From contig JAHIQD010000004.1 in the NCBI GenBank assembly GCA_018902795.1, positions 248,001-312,000 of the forward strand: 64,000 bases of DNA, read 5' to 3'. The number at the start of each line of letters is the position of its first letter. Within the stretch, counting starts at the first letter, position 1. The notes beneath the pieces were generated by a model. The model saw nothing but the letters and a program-made list of their open reading frames with translations. It was not told the DNA's origin and did not search any database. Shown here piece by piece: positions 15,069 to 22,913 of this stretch. Made by a program: the position numbers and the translations under genes. Source of the DNA: Bacteroidota bacterium. Lineage in GTDB: Bacteria; Bacteroidota; Bacteroidia; Flavobacteriales; Weeksellaceae.

Positions 15069-16646
15069 TTAGTTGTATTTAGAAGCCAATTCTGTAGCAG
15101 CCTGCTTCAAAACTCCTGTAATGCTGTCATCAATTTTTCCTGCTTTGATGGCTGCCATAGTATCAGGATGTTTTGATCTTAAGAATTCTACATATTCTTT
15201 CTGGAATTCTTTTACTTTTCTGATTGGGATATTTCTCAATAAGTTTTCAGTACCTGCATAAATCATTGCTACCTGAGAATCTACAGGAAGCGGCGAGTTT
15301 ACCGGCTGTTTCAGGATCTCTACGTTTCTCTCCCCTTTAGAAATTACTCCAAGAGTTGTAGCATCAAGGTCAGAACCGAATTTAGCAAATGCTTCCAATT
15401 CCTTATACTGAGCCTGATCCAATTTCAAAGTACCTGAAACTTTTTTCATTGATTTGATCTGAGCGTTACCACCCACACGCGATACAGAAATACCTACGTT
15501 AATTGCCGGACGAACACCAGAGTTAAATAAATCTGATTCCAGGAAGATCTGTCCGTCAGTAATTGAAATTACGTTCGTCGGGATATATGCAGAAACGTCA
15601 CCCGCCTGAGTTTCAATGATAGGAAGCGCCGTTAATGAACCGCCACCTTTCACCATTGGTTTCAAAGATTCAGGTAAATCGTTCATTTGAGAAGCAATTG
15701 TATCATCTTTGATTACTTTCGCTGCTCTCTCCAACAATCTTGAGTGAAGATAGAAAACGTCACCTGGATAAGCTTCACGGCCCGGTGGTCTTCTCAACAA
15801 TAGAGAAAGTTCACGGTAAGCTACCGCCTGTTTGGATAAATCATCATAGATGATCAAAGCCGGTCTACCAGTATCACGGAAATATTCTCCGATTGAAGCT
15901 CCAGCCATTGGCGCGTAAACCTGCATTGGAGTTGGATCTGAAGCATTCGCAGCTACAACAACAGTATAAGCTAAAGCTCCTTTATCTTCTAATGTTTTTA
16001 CAATTTGTGCCACGGTAGAAGCTTTTTGTCCTACTGCAACATATATACAGAATACAGGCTCGCCTGCATCATAAAATTCTCTTTGGTTCAGAATCGTATC
16101 AATCGCCACGGTAGTTTTACCAGTTTGACGGTCACCGATGATTAACTCTCTCTGTCCTCTTCCTACAGGAATCATGGAATCAATTGCAACAATACCGGTT
16201 TGAAGCGGCTCAGTTACCGGCTGACGGAAAATTACTCCCGGCGCTTTTCTTTCCAATGGCATTTCGAACAGGTCACCAGTAATTGGTCCTTTACCGTCGA
16301 TAGGGTTTCCAAGAGTATCAACTACTCTTCCCAACATCCCTTCACCAACTTTAATTGATGAAATTCTTTTGGTTCTGTTTACCGTATCACCTTCTTTTAC
16401 CAATTTAGATTCACCAAGAAGTGCAACACCAACGTTATCTTCTGCAAGGTTCAAAACAATTCCTTCAATACCGCTTTCGAATTTTACCAATTCACCGTAC
16501 TGAACATTTTCTAAACCGTATACTAAAGCGATCCCATCACCGATGGTCAATACAGTTCCTACTTCTTCCACATTAGACTGTGTGTCAAAGTTTGCCAACT
16601 GCTGTTTAAGAATTGCAGATACTTCTGCCGGATTTATTTCTGCCAT
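15069..16646 (-). CDS. atpA: F-type ATP synthase alpha subunit
   Basis: Non-catalytic nucleotide-binding subunit of the F1 hexamer. The 525-residue product contains the Walker A motif GDRQTGKT near residue 170, the Walker B region PALIIYDDLSKQAVAYRELSL and the family signature PAINVGISVSRVGG near residue 385. The N-terminus (MAEINPAEVSAILKQQL) matches family members. It lies 18 bases after atpH and is followed by a 14-base-pair hairpin before atpG. Confidence 0.98.
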   Translation of the reverse strand: MAEINPAEVSAILKQQLANFDTQSNVEEVGTVLTIGDGIALVYGLENVQYGELVKFESGIEGIVLNLAEDNVGVALLGESKLVKEGDTVNRTKRISSIKVGEGMLGRVVDTLGNPIDGKGPITGDLFEMPLERKAPGVIFRQPVTEPLQTGIVAIDSMIPVGRGQRELIIGDRQTGKTTVAIDTILNQREFYDAGEPVFCIYVAVGQKASTVAQIVKTLEDKGALAYTVVVAANASDPTPMQVYAPMAGASIGEYFRDTGRPALIIYDDLSKQAVAYRELSLLLRRPPGREAYPGDVFYLHSRLLERAAKVIKDDTIASQMNDLPESLKPMVKGGGSLTALPIIETQAGDVSAYIPTNVISITDGQIFLESDLFNSGVRPAINVGISVSRVGGNAQIKSMKKVSGTLKLDQAQYKELEAFAKFGSDLDATTLGVISKGERNVEILKQPVNSPLPVDSQVAMIYAGTENLLRNIPIRKVKEFQKEYVEFLRSKHPDTMAAIKAGKIDDSITGVLKQAATELASKYN

Positions 16647-16664
16647 TTTATGGTTGTTTTTGTC

Positions 16665-17204
16665 TTAATTTAATTGAAATTCTTTTTTTAGCTTGCTCAG
16701 TTTTGATTTTACCGAAGCATCTACCTGCTGATCGCCCACCCGTAAAATGTAGCCACCCAATAGCTCAGGATTGATAATAGATTTTACCTCGAACTTGTTA
16801 TCATGATTCACCAGATTGGATGTTTTCAGGATGTTGCTGATGTTTTCAGAGGAAAGTGAAACAGCTGAAGTCAAAGTAATTCTCTGAACGCCTCTCATAT
16901 CTTCCACTTTATTGATGAATTCCTGTGCGATGTTCTGCATCTGGCTTTCACGTCCGTGTTTAATGATCAGCTGAATAAGGCTTTTTGCAACCGGGCTAAA
17001 ATCTTTGAAAATTTCCAGAGCAATGCTTACCTTTTTCTTTACATCAATAATCGGAGAACTGAAAAAACTCTGAAGTTCTTTAGATTTTTCAATGGTTTTC
17101 ACAATGTCACCCATTTCACCAAAAACAGAATCAGTACTGCCCGACTCCTGAGTGAAATTAAGCAAACCCTGTGCGTATCTTTTTGCTACTTTACTTGTAA
17201 GCAT
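16665..17204 (-). CDS. atpH: F-type ATP synthase delta subunit
   Basis: Peripheral stalk protein joining the b subunits to the top of F1. The 179-residue product starts MLTSKVAKRYAQGLLNFTQE, with the conserved A-x-R-Y-A pattern at the N-terminus, and ends with the typical ELLGGYILRVGDQQVDASVKSKLSKLKKEF. Length is normal. It begins one base after atpF ends, indicating tight coupling. Confidence 0.95.
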   Translation of the reverse strand: MLTSKVAKRYAQGLLNFTQESGSTDSVFGEMGDIVKTIEKSKELQSFFSSPIIDVKKKVSIALEIFKDFSPVAKSLIQLIIKHGRESQMQNIAQEFINKVEDMRGVQRITLTSAVSLSSENISNILKTSNLVNHDNKFEVKSIINPELLGGYILRVGDQQVDASVKSKLSKLKKEFQLN

Positions 17205-17205
17205 T

Positions 17206-17703
17206 TTAGTTCAAATTAGATTTGTTAAGAATATTTTCAACCAAAGCGTTTTGTGCGCTATCGTTATCCAATTTCTGTTTCAGGATAGATTCAGCAATCG
17301 TTACAGACAATACTCCAATTTGGTTTTTAATTTCTGACATTGCTGCAGATTTCTCAGCCTGGATAGACTGTCTTGCCTGCTCGATCATTTTGTCGCCTTC
17401 AGCTTTTGCAATGTCTTTTGCTTCACCAACAATTCTGTCTTTAATTTCTCTTGCTTCTTTCAAAATATTATCACGTTCTACTTTCGCTTCACGGATGATT
17501 ACTTCGTTTTCTGCTTTCAAATTCTGTACTTCCTGTTTTGCCAGTTTTGCCTGGTTAAGAGAATCAACAATGGTTACTTCTCTTTCGTTCACGGCATCCA
17601 TAATTGGTTTCCACGCGAACTTTCTCAAAACGAAAAGCAAGATCAAAAAGATAACAGTCTGAATGATGAATAAACCTGATGAAAAATTTTCTAATAATCC
17701 CAT
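17206..17703 (-). CDS. atpF: F-type ATP synthase b subunit
   Basis: Membrane-anchored peripheral stalk subunit that holds F1 against rotation. The 165-residue product has one N-terminal transmembrane helix (LFIIQTVIFLILLFVL, about residues 11-26) followed by a long charged coiled coil rich in A, E, K and R (for example DSLNQAKLAKQEVQNLKAE), the standard b architecture. It lies 98 bases after atpE, with a terminator-like hairpin between, and 1 base before atpH. Confidence 0.96.
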   Translation of the reverse strand: MGLLENFSSGLFIIQTVIFLILLFVLRKFAWKPIMDAVNEREVTIVDSLNQAKLAKQEVQNLKAENEVIIREAKVERDNILKEAREIKDRIVGEAKDIAKAEGDKMIEQARQSIQAEKSAAMSEIKNQIGVLSVTIAESILKQKLDNDSAQNALVENILNKSNLN

Positions 17704-17750
17704 AAGAGTTATAATAAAATATTGTAATTAATTTTTAATTTTTTAAAAAA

Positions 17751-17784
17751 TCACCTGCCGTAACCAACCGTTCCCGGCAAGTGA
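17751..17784 (-). terminator. Attenuator-like hairpin between atpE and atpF
   Basis: The arms TCACCTGCCG and CGGCAAGTGA pair with one mismatch around a 14-base loop. On the minus strand a run of six T follows. The structure lies 17 bases after the atpE stop and could stop part of the transcripts, giving more atpE message, which fits the many c subunits needed per complex. Confidence 0.6.
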
Positions 17785-17801
17785 TAGAGTTTTGCAACTT
17801 C

Positions 17802-17996
17802 TTAGTTTACAGCAAATAATGCAGCAAACGCAACTCCTTCTACAAGAGCTGCAGCGATCAACATCGCAGTTTGAAGTTTACCAGCTTGTTCTGGCTGTCT
17901 AGCCATACCTTCCAAAGCAGCTGCACCGATTTTACCGATACCGATACCTGTTCCGATTACTACTAAACCTGCTCCAATGATTTTTGGAATTTCCAT
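17802..17996 (-). CDS. atpE: F-type ATP synthase c subunit
   Basis: Proteolipid of the rotor ring that carries the coupling ion. At 64 residues it is two transmembrane helices joined by the conserved polar loop ARQPEQ (residues 32-37). The ion-binding carboxylate is the Glu in AALVEGVAFAALF (residue ~53). Helix 1 (GTGIGIGKIGAAALEGMA) lacks the extra Gln of sodium-binding rings and no Ser follows the Glu, so a proton ring is likely. It is flanked by hairpins on both sides, consistent with separate control of its message level. Confidence 0.96.
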   Translation of the reverse strand: MEIPKIIGAGLVVIGTGIGIGKIGAAALEGMARQPEQAGKLQTAMLIAAALVEGVAFAALFAVN

Positions 17997-18032
17997 AATA
18001 TATAATTTTAAAAAATTAGTCTCTTTTATTTT

Positions 18033-18087
18033 GAATTCAACAAAAGTGAATTCTTATATTTTTTTTGAATTCGCCAAAGGCAAATTC
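18033..18087 (-). other. Two small hairpins between atpB and atpE
   Basis: GAATTC recurs at 18033 and 18048, and GAATTCGCC-AAA-GGCAAATTC (18067-18087) forms a 9-pair stem with one G-U. On the transcribed strand A residues, not T residues, follow, so neither is a terminator; they may protect or process the atpE message. Confidence 0.4.
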
Positions 18088-18094
18088 CTACTTA

Positions 18095-19243
18095 TTAATG
18101 ATGAGCCTCTTCGTGGTGATGCTCTTCATTAGCCATTCCGAAATATACTGCAGAAAGCATGGTGAAAATATACGCCTGTAAAAACGCTACCAACACTTCC
18201 AATAAATATAAAACGAAAGTTAAGAAAGGAAAAGCAACTCCTGCAATTACATTCTGGAAGTAATAAATCAAAGCAATTAAGCTCATGATGATAATGTGAC
18301 CCGCAGACATGTTTGCAAATAGACGTATTAACAATGAAAAAGGTTTAATGAATAATCCCACGATCTCGATAGGCATCATTACGATTTTCATTGGCCAAGG
18401 CAATCCCGGCATCCAGAAGATGTGCTGCCAGTAATTTTTGTTCGCAGTAAACTGAGTAATTAAAAATGTAACGACTGCCAAAGCAAAAGTAATGGCCAAA
18501 TTTCCGGTAACATTAATACCGAAAGGCATTAAACCAAAAATATTTAAGAACAGGATAAAGAAGAACACCGTTAAAAGATAACCCATGTATTTCTTGTATT
18601 TTGACCCAATGTTTGGTTTTGCAATCTCGTCTCTTACAAAAAGAATAAGCGGCTCAAATATTTTCCCAACCCCTGTTGGAACGAGTGAATTTTTATAACT
18701 TCTCGCCATTGAACCAAAAATCAATAACATCAGCAAACCGGTTACGATAATCATTAAAACACTTTTCGTGATCGAAAGGTCTAACACTTTTTCGTTGGTT
18801 GCGTGGTGATGCTCGTCCAGATTAATAGTTCCGGCAGCGTCAGTTTTATAAATTTTTTCGTGTGAAAGTTTGTAATAACCGCCTTTGCTTTCTACAGTAG
18901 CTTCACCGTGGTGAAATTCAGAGCTCATAAAAGCATGAAAGCCGTTTGCTTTGTCATAGAAAATTACAGGTAAAGGGAAACCGATGTGCTTTTCAGTACC
19001 ATCGGCATTTTTCGCCACCATGATATCGAAACTGTGCCCATCCAACAAGTGATGATCAATAAAATTTTTATTTTCCGTCTTTATTTTATCAGCTTCAGAA
19101 ACCGGGGCGGCAGCTTCAGTTCCAGTTGCAGGAGCCGTTGTAACCGTTGTTTCGTGTGCAGGAGCCACTACCGTTCCGTGCTGTGCAAACGATGTTGAAA
19201 ATGTCGATAAAAAACCTATTACAAGTACTACTCTTTTCAGCAT
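18095..19243 (-). CDS. atpB: F-type ATP synthase a subunit with His-rich N-terminal extension
   Basis: Stator membrane subunit forming the two proton half-channels. The C-terminal two thirds contain the conserved helices, with the essential Arg in SLLIRLFANMSAGHI. Unlike the E. coli protein (~271 residues) this one has 382. A signal peptide (MLKRVVLVIGFLSTFSTSFAQ) is followed by about 140 extracytoplasmic residues with 13 His, including DEHHHATN and SEFHHGE, before the first membrane helix near residue 158. The C-terminus is also His-rich (EEHHHEEAHH). Lengthened a subunits occur in Bacteroidetes; the role of the extension is unknown to me. Confidence 0.95.
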   Translation of the reverse strand: MLKRVVLVIGFLSTFSTSFAQHGTVVAPAHETTVTTAPATGTEAAAPVSEADKIKTENKNFIDHHLLDGHSFDIMVAKNADGTEKHIGFPLPVIFYDKANGFHAFMSSEFHHGEATVESKGGYYKLSHEKIYKTDAAGTINLDEHHHATNEKVLDLSITKSVLMIIVTGLLMLLIFGSMARSYKNSLVPTGVGKIFEPLILFVRDEIAKPNIGSKYKKYMGYLLTVFFFILFLNIFGLMPFGINVTGNLAITFALAVVTFLITQFTANKNYWQHIFWMPGLPWPMKIVMMPIEIVGLFIKPFSLLIRLFANMSAGHIIIMSLIALIYYFQNVIAGVAFPFLTFVLYLLEVLVAFLQAYIFTMLSAVYFGMANEEHHHEEAHH

Positions 19244-19316
19244 TGATATATCTTATTTTAAAGTTTTGCAAAAATAGAACAAATAATCATAATATAAAAA
19301 TCAATTTTTACTGATT

Positions 19317-19706
19317 TTATTCATCTTTTTCATTCACCTCTGGATCTGTTGTTTGAATCAACTTGACCGAATACAGGGTTTCCAGAGCCAGCGAAATGAG
19401 GTACGGGAGAATAAAATGAATCTTATAGTTAGGAACTTCACTTAAATTAAGCTTTTTCATAATGAGAAACATGATCATTAATTTAAACATCACCAAACCC
19501 ATAAAAGCAAACCCAATATAAGTGGGATATATCTTTTTGATGATGGAAAGAATCGTAATCACCATCGTGAAAAGCAGCGTAAGAAACAGATAATATTTGA
19601 TAAAAGTGGTTTCGAAACCTATTTCCAAAATCTGCCAGATCGCGAAGTGGACAAAAAACATTAAAAAATAAAGGATAATATATAAGGTATTGTTTTTTAA
19701 TTTCAT
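19317..19706 (-). CDS. Unknown four-helix membrane protein in the ATP synthase operon
   Basis: I do not recognise a named family. The 129-residue product has four hydrophobic segments (about residues 8-25, 36-55, 64-80 and 100-116) and ends in the acidic EVNEKDE. It sits between atpZ and atpB with gaps of 38 and 73 bases on the same strand, the position held by atpI in other bacteria. A role in assembling or inserting the c ring, or in ion supply, is a reasonable inference from position only. Confidence 0.8.
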   Translation of the reverse strand: MKLKNNTLYIILYFLMFFVHFAIWQILEIGFETTFIKYYLFLTLLFTMVITILSIIKKIYPTYIGFAFMGLVMFKLMIMFLIMKKLNLSEVPNYKIHFILPYLISLALETLYSVKLIQTTDPEVNEKDE

Positions 19707-19744
19707 CAGATGATATTTAATTTAAATAATGTAAAATTTTGAAT

Positions 19745-20041
19745 TTAACTTTTGGTGCCACCACTTTTTTTCGCGTCGTCGTTCTGAACATTTTTCAACT
19801 GATGCAGAAGATTGTAAAAAGCGAGTCCCATTCCTAAAAACCCAATTCCGACGGTTAACAGATTGCTTTCAATCCCGAAATAGTCATTGAGTTTTTTTCC
19901 GCCCCAGAAAGCAAGTCCCATCGTAGCGAGCATTTGAAAAACGATGGCAGAATAAACGCCATACTGCCGAAGACCGTTCTTTTCGAACTTTTTTTCGTCT
20001 TCCCTGCTGAATTCCTGTTCTGTTGGATTTTCGTCGGACAT
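19745..20041 (-). CDS. atpZ: AtpZ/AtpI-family ATP synthase accessory protein
   Basis: A small two-helix membrane protein, first gene of the ATP synthase operon. The product has a charged N-terminus (MSDENPTEQEFSREDEKKF), a helix around YSAIVFQMLATMGLAFWGG, a short loop KLNDYFG, and a second helix LLTVGIGFLGMGLAFYNLL, as in the AtpZ/ATPase_gene1 family. Family members are linked to magnesium or calcium transport or ring assembly. I place the start at 20041: the upstream ATG at 20059 falls within the -7 box at 20057-20064. The resulting length is 98 residues. Confidence 0.85.
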   Translation of the reverse strand: MSDENPTEQEFSREDEKKFEKNGLRQYGVYSAIVFQMLATMGLAFWGGKKLNDYFGIESNLLTVGIGFLGMGLAFYNLLHQLKNVQNDDAKKSGGTKS

Positions 20042-20056
20042 TTTGTTTCGTTTCTG

Positions 20057-20064
20057 CAAATCTA
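20057..20064 (-). promoter_or_regulatory. -7 box of the ATP synthase operon
   Basis: The minus strand reads TAGATTTG (TAnnTTTG), 15 bases before the ATG at 20041. It overlaps the alternative ATG at 20059 and so decides the atpZ start. Confidence 0.55.
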
Positions 20065-20117
20065 ATGATTATAGCACAATAGAAAAATTTTGAATTTTAA
20101 ATTTCATCAAATTTCCG

Positions 20118-20125
20118 TATTTTTG
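20118..20125 (+). promoter_or_regulatory. -7 box upstream of ffh
   Basis: TATTTTTG matches TAnnTTTG and ends 20 bases before the ATG at 20146. It faces away from the divergent ATP synthase promoter about 55 bases away. Confidence 0.5.
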
Positions 20126-20145
20126 CCCATCTTAAATATAAAACA

Positions 20146-21513
20146 ATGTTCAACAGTTTACAGGATAAGTTAGATAAAGCGCTTCACAATCTTTCCGGGC
20201 GCGGAAAAATCACCGAGATTAATGTTGCGGAAACGGTAAAAGAAATCCGCCGTGCATTGGTTGATGCCGATGTTAACTATAAAGTTGCGAAAGATTTAAC
20301 CAAAAGAGTTCAGGACACCGCTTTAGGACAAAATGTTTTAACAAGTTTAACACCGGGACAGTTGATGACCAAAATTGTTCACGACGAACTGGTAGGTTTA
20401 ATGGGAGGAACTCACGAAGGAATTAATCTTTCCGGGAAACCAAGCGTTATCTTGATCGCGGGTCTTCAGGGTTCCGGTAAAACCACATTTTCCGGCAAAC
20501 TTGCCAATTATTTAAAACTAAAGAAAAACAAAAAACCTTTATTGGTTGCCTGCGACGTTTACAGACCTGCAGCAATTGAGCAGCTGAAAATTCTGGGACA
20601 ACAGACCGGAATTCCGGTTTATACCGAAGATGGCGCTGTAAACCCTTCTTCTATCGCTGAAAATGCAGTGAAATTCGCCAAAGAAAATAACCATGATGTT
20701 GTTATTGTAGATACGGCGGGTCGTCTCGCAATTGATGAGCAGATGATGAACGAAATTAAATCGGTTCATTATTTCATTAAGCCCGACGAAACACTGTTTG
20801 TGGTAGATTCCATGACCGGACAGGATGCCGTGAATACTGCGAAAGCATTTAATGAAGCACTGAATTTTGACGGAGTTGTTCTTACAAAATTAGATGGGGA
20901 TACCCGCGGTGGTGCTGCTTTAACAATCCGTTCCGTTGTTGAAAAACCGATTAAATTCATTTCGACAGGTGAAAAAATGGAAGCGCTGGACGTTTTCTAT
21001 CCTGAAAGAATGGCCGACAGAATCCTTGGGATGGGTGATGTTGTTTCCCTGGTAGAAAGAGCTCAGGAACAGTTTGACGAAGAAGAAGCTAAAAAACTTC
21101 ATAAAAAAATCGCCAAAAACGAATTCGGATTTGATGATTTCTTAAAACAAATCAATCAGATCAAAAAAATGGGGAATATGAAAGATTTAATGGGAATGAT
21201 TCCGGGAGTTGGTAAAGCTATTAAAGATGTGGATATTCAGGATGATGCATTCAAACACATTGAAGCAATCATTCATTCCATGACACCGGATGAAAGACGA
21301 AGACCTTCGATTATCAATACCCAAAGAAAAAACAGAATCGCAAGAGGAGCCGGAAGAAAAATTGAAGATGTGAATGCTTTGATGAAGCAGTTTGATCAGA
21401 TGGGTAAAATGATGAAGATGATGCAGGGACCTCAGGGAAAACAGATGATGGAAATGATGAGCAAAGGAATGCCGAAAATGCCGGGTATGGGCGGTAATCT
21501 TTTTGGGAAGTAA
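20146..21513 (+). CDS. ffh: Signal recognition particle protein
   Basis: SRP54 GTPase that binds signal sequences on ribosomes and, with SRP RNA and FtsY, targets membrane and secreted proteins. The 455-residue protein has the N domain, then the G domain with GLQGSGKTTFSGKLA (about 106-120), DVYRPAAIEQL, DTAGRL (~190) and TKLDGDTRGGAAL (~248), and a methionine-rich C-terminal M domain ending QMMEMMSKGMPKMPGMGG. Length is typical. It is monocistronic, divergent from the ATP synthase operon, and ends at a strong bidirectional terminator. Confidence 0.98.
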   Translation: MFNSLQDKLDKALHNLSGRGKITEINVAETVKEIRRALVDADVNYKVAKDLTKRVQDTALGQNVLTSLTPGQLMTKIVHDELVGLMGGTHEGINLSGKPSVILIAGLQGSGKTTFSGKLANYLKLKKNKKPLLVACDVYRPAAIEQLKILGQQTGIPVYTEDGAVNPSSIAENAVKFAKENNHDVVIVDTAGRLAIDEQMMNEIKSVHYFIKPDETLFVVDSMTGQDAVNTAKAFNEALNFDGVVLTKLDGDTRGGAALTIRSVVEKPIKFISTGEKMEALDVFYPERMADRILGMGDVVSLVERAQEQFDEEEAKKLHKKIAKNEFGFDDFLKQINQIKKMGNMKDLMGMIPGVGKAIKDVDIQDDAFKHIEAIIHSMTPDERRRPSIINTQRKNRIARGAGRKIEDVNALMKQFDQMGKMMKMMQGPQGKQMMEMMSKGMPKMPGMGGNLFGK

Positions 21514-21530
21514 AATCCTTTCGAACCTAA

Positions 21531-21567
21531 AAAAAAATCCTGAGAAATTATTCTCAGGATTTTTTTT
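21531..21567. terminator. Bidirectional terminator between ffh and a beta-barrel gene
   Basis: A 12-pair stem, AAATCCTGAGAA / TTCTCAGGATTT with loop ATTA, has A-runs and T-runs on both sides. It can end both ffh and the convergent gene at 21582. Confidence 0.9.
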
Positions 21568-21581
21568 GTACTCTTTAAAAT

Positions 21582-22094
21582 TTAAAACTTATAACCTAAA
21601 CCTAAATTTAAATAATTTGCTTTAACAGAATATCCGCTTGGTGCATTTTTTAAATGGTCATTCAGCTGAAAAGAATACCTGGCTTCAACAAAAAGTTTAT
21701 CTGTAAATTCATAAGCAGTTCCCAAAGCTAAACCAAAATTCAGTGTATTATAATAATCAGGGATTGGATTCTCATCCAAATCGAAAGTAAACTGAGGGCC
21801 AAACTGAAGATTAAACTTAGGAGCTGCATAGTATTTAACGATCACAGGGATTTGTAATGCATTTGCATTATCGATAGAAGCAAAATTCAATGCAGGCTGA
21901 ATTCTAAAATTATTTCCTGCAGCAATATCAGCAAACAATCCTGCGTAGAAACCTGTACTGTTGCTGGTTTCAGTACTCATAGGAGTTTTTGCTTTTGCAA
22001 AACCTGATAACATCCCGGCGTTTACACCAAATTTTGTCTGCGCGTTACCCGCTGTGAAAAGTGCCAATGCACCTACTAAAAATAGTTTTTTCAT
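21582..22094 (-). CDS. Outer-membrane beta-barrel protein
   Basis: A 170-residue protein with signal peptide MKKLFLVGALALFTAGNAQ, then alternating aromatic beta strands (FGVNAGMLSG, YAGLFADIAAGNNFRIQPALNFAS, FVEARYSFQLND) and a terminal YLNLGLGYKF, the C-terminal aromatic ending of outer-membrane barrels. It belongs with PorT-like/Omp_b-brl proteins of Bacteroidetes. It is shorter and more diverged than the neighbour at 22208 but has a nearly identical signal peptide, suggesting duplication. A -7 box lies at 22115-22122. Substrate or function cannot be told. Confidence 0.85.
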   Translation of the reverse strand: MKKLFLVGALALFTAGNAQTKFGVNAGMLSGFAKAKTPMSTETSNSTGFYAGLFADIAAGNNFRIQPALNFASIDNANALQIPVIVKYYAAPKFNLQFGPQFTFDLDENPIPDYYNTLNFGLALGTAYEFTDKLFVEARYSFQLNDHLKNAPSGYSVKANYLNLGLGYKF

Positions 22095-22114
22095 AAATTA
22101 ATTAATTTGACCTA

Positions 22115-22122
22115 CAAATATA
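22115..22122 (-). promoter_or_regulatory. -7 box upstream of the beta-barrel gene at 21582
   Basis: The minus strand reads TATATTTG (TAnnTTTG), 20 bases before the ATG at 22094. Confidence 0.5.
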
Positions 22123-22160
22123 AAATGCTTTTAACATATTTTAACATGATATTTGTCATA

Positions 22161-22186
22161 AAAAAATCCCGCATTTCTGCAGGATT
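22161..22186 (-). terminator. Terminator after the beta-barrel gene at 22208
   Basis: The stem AATCCCGCA / TGCAGGATT (one mismatch, loop TTTC) is followed by a T-run on the minus strand, 22 bases past the stop at 22208. Confidence 0.75.
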
Positions 22187-22207
22187 GATATAATTATTTT
22201 AATGATT

Positions 22208-22765
22208 TTACTTACCAAATTTATAAGCTAAACCTACCTGAAATACATTGTTTTTTACAGAATCTCCCGAATTATCTTTTGCAATGTCGGTAAACCCTGC
22301 AACATATCTTGCCGTAAGACCAAAATTAGGAATGAAATAATATCCTGCTCCTAAACCGATCCCAAAATCAAAGCTGTTGATCTGATCCTTTACATCCAGT
22401 GTAGCACCACCGCCTTTCGCTTTAGCGCTCATTATAAAACTGAATTCTGGACCTGCCTCAAGATAAAACTGGGGAGTAGCATTGTACTGGAACATTACCG
22501 GAACAGACAGATAATCCAGATTTAGCGTAGCACCGCCACTTCCATCTTCTTTTGCTCCTTTGCCATTATAAAGCAACTCGGGCTGTATGCTGAAGCTCTC
22601 TGCCAATGGTGCATTCATAAACACTCCGGCGTTAAGGCCAATTTTGGATTTAGCACCGTCTGAGTTGGTTAAGTTCGAAACATTCATTCCGGCTTTTAAA
22701 CCGAAAGTTTGTGCATTCGCTGCCGTAAAAAGTGCCAAAGCACCTACAAAAAATAATTTTTTCAT
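22208..22765 (-). CDS. Outer-membrane beta-barrel protein (PorT-like family)
   Basis: The start at 22765 gives MKKLFFVGALALFTAANAQ, a clean signal peptide. The longer frame from 22792 adds nine residues and overlaps the -7 box at 22790-22797, so I reject it. The 185-residue product contains FGLKAGMNVSNLTN, VFMNAPLAESFSIQPELLY and a final VFQVGLAYKFGK, typical strands of an eight-stranded barrel. It is closely similar to the protein at 48191, for example the shared AGVFMNAPLAE and FSIQPEL segments. The role is unknown; such proteins are often adhesins, sensors or small porins. Confidence 0.88.
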   Translation of the reverse strand: MKKLFFVGALALFTAANAQTFGLKAGMNVSNLTNSDGAKSKIGLNAGVFMNAPLAESFSIQPELLYNGKGAKEDGSGGATLNLDYLSVPVMFQYNATPQFYLEAGPEFSFIMSAKAKGGGATLDVKDQINSFDFGIGLGAGYYFIPNFGLTARYVAGFTDIAKDNSGDSVKNNVFQVGLAYKFGK

Positions 22766-22789
22766 GATTAATAATTTTATTTGGTTAAT

Positions 22790-22797
22790 CAAATATA
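22790..22797 (-). promoter_or_regulatory. -7 box upstream of the beta-barrel gene at 22208
   Basis: The minus strand reads TATATTTG. It overlaps the alternative ATG at 22792, which supports the start at 22765. Confidence 0.55.
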
Positions 22798-22913
22798 AAA
22801 ATTATTTTTCTGAAATTAACAACTTTTTAACGTTTTTTATTAAAATTTATTATAACATACCAACAATCAATTAATAATAATCGTCAAAAAAGCTAAGAAG
22901 TGTACATTACTGA

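Noticed and set aside
17222..17662. 146-codon open frame on the plus strand opposite atpF
   Set aside because: It is the antisense shadow of the alanine- and lysine-rich coiled coil of the b subunit; no start context or family resemblance.
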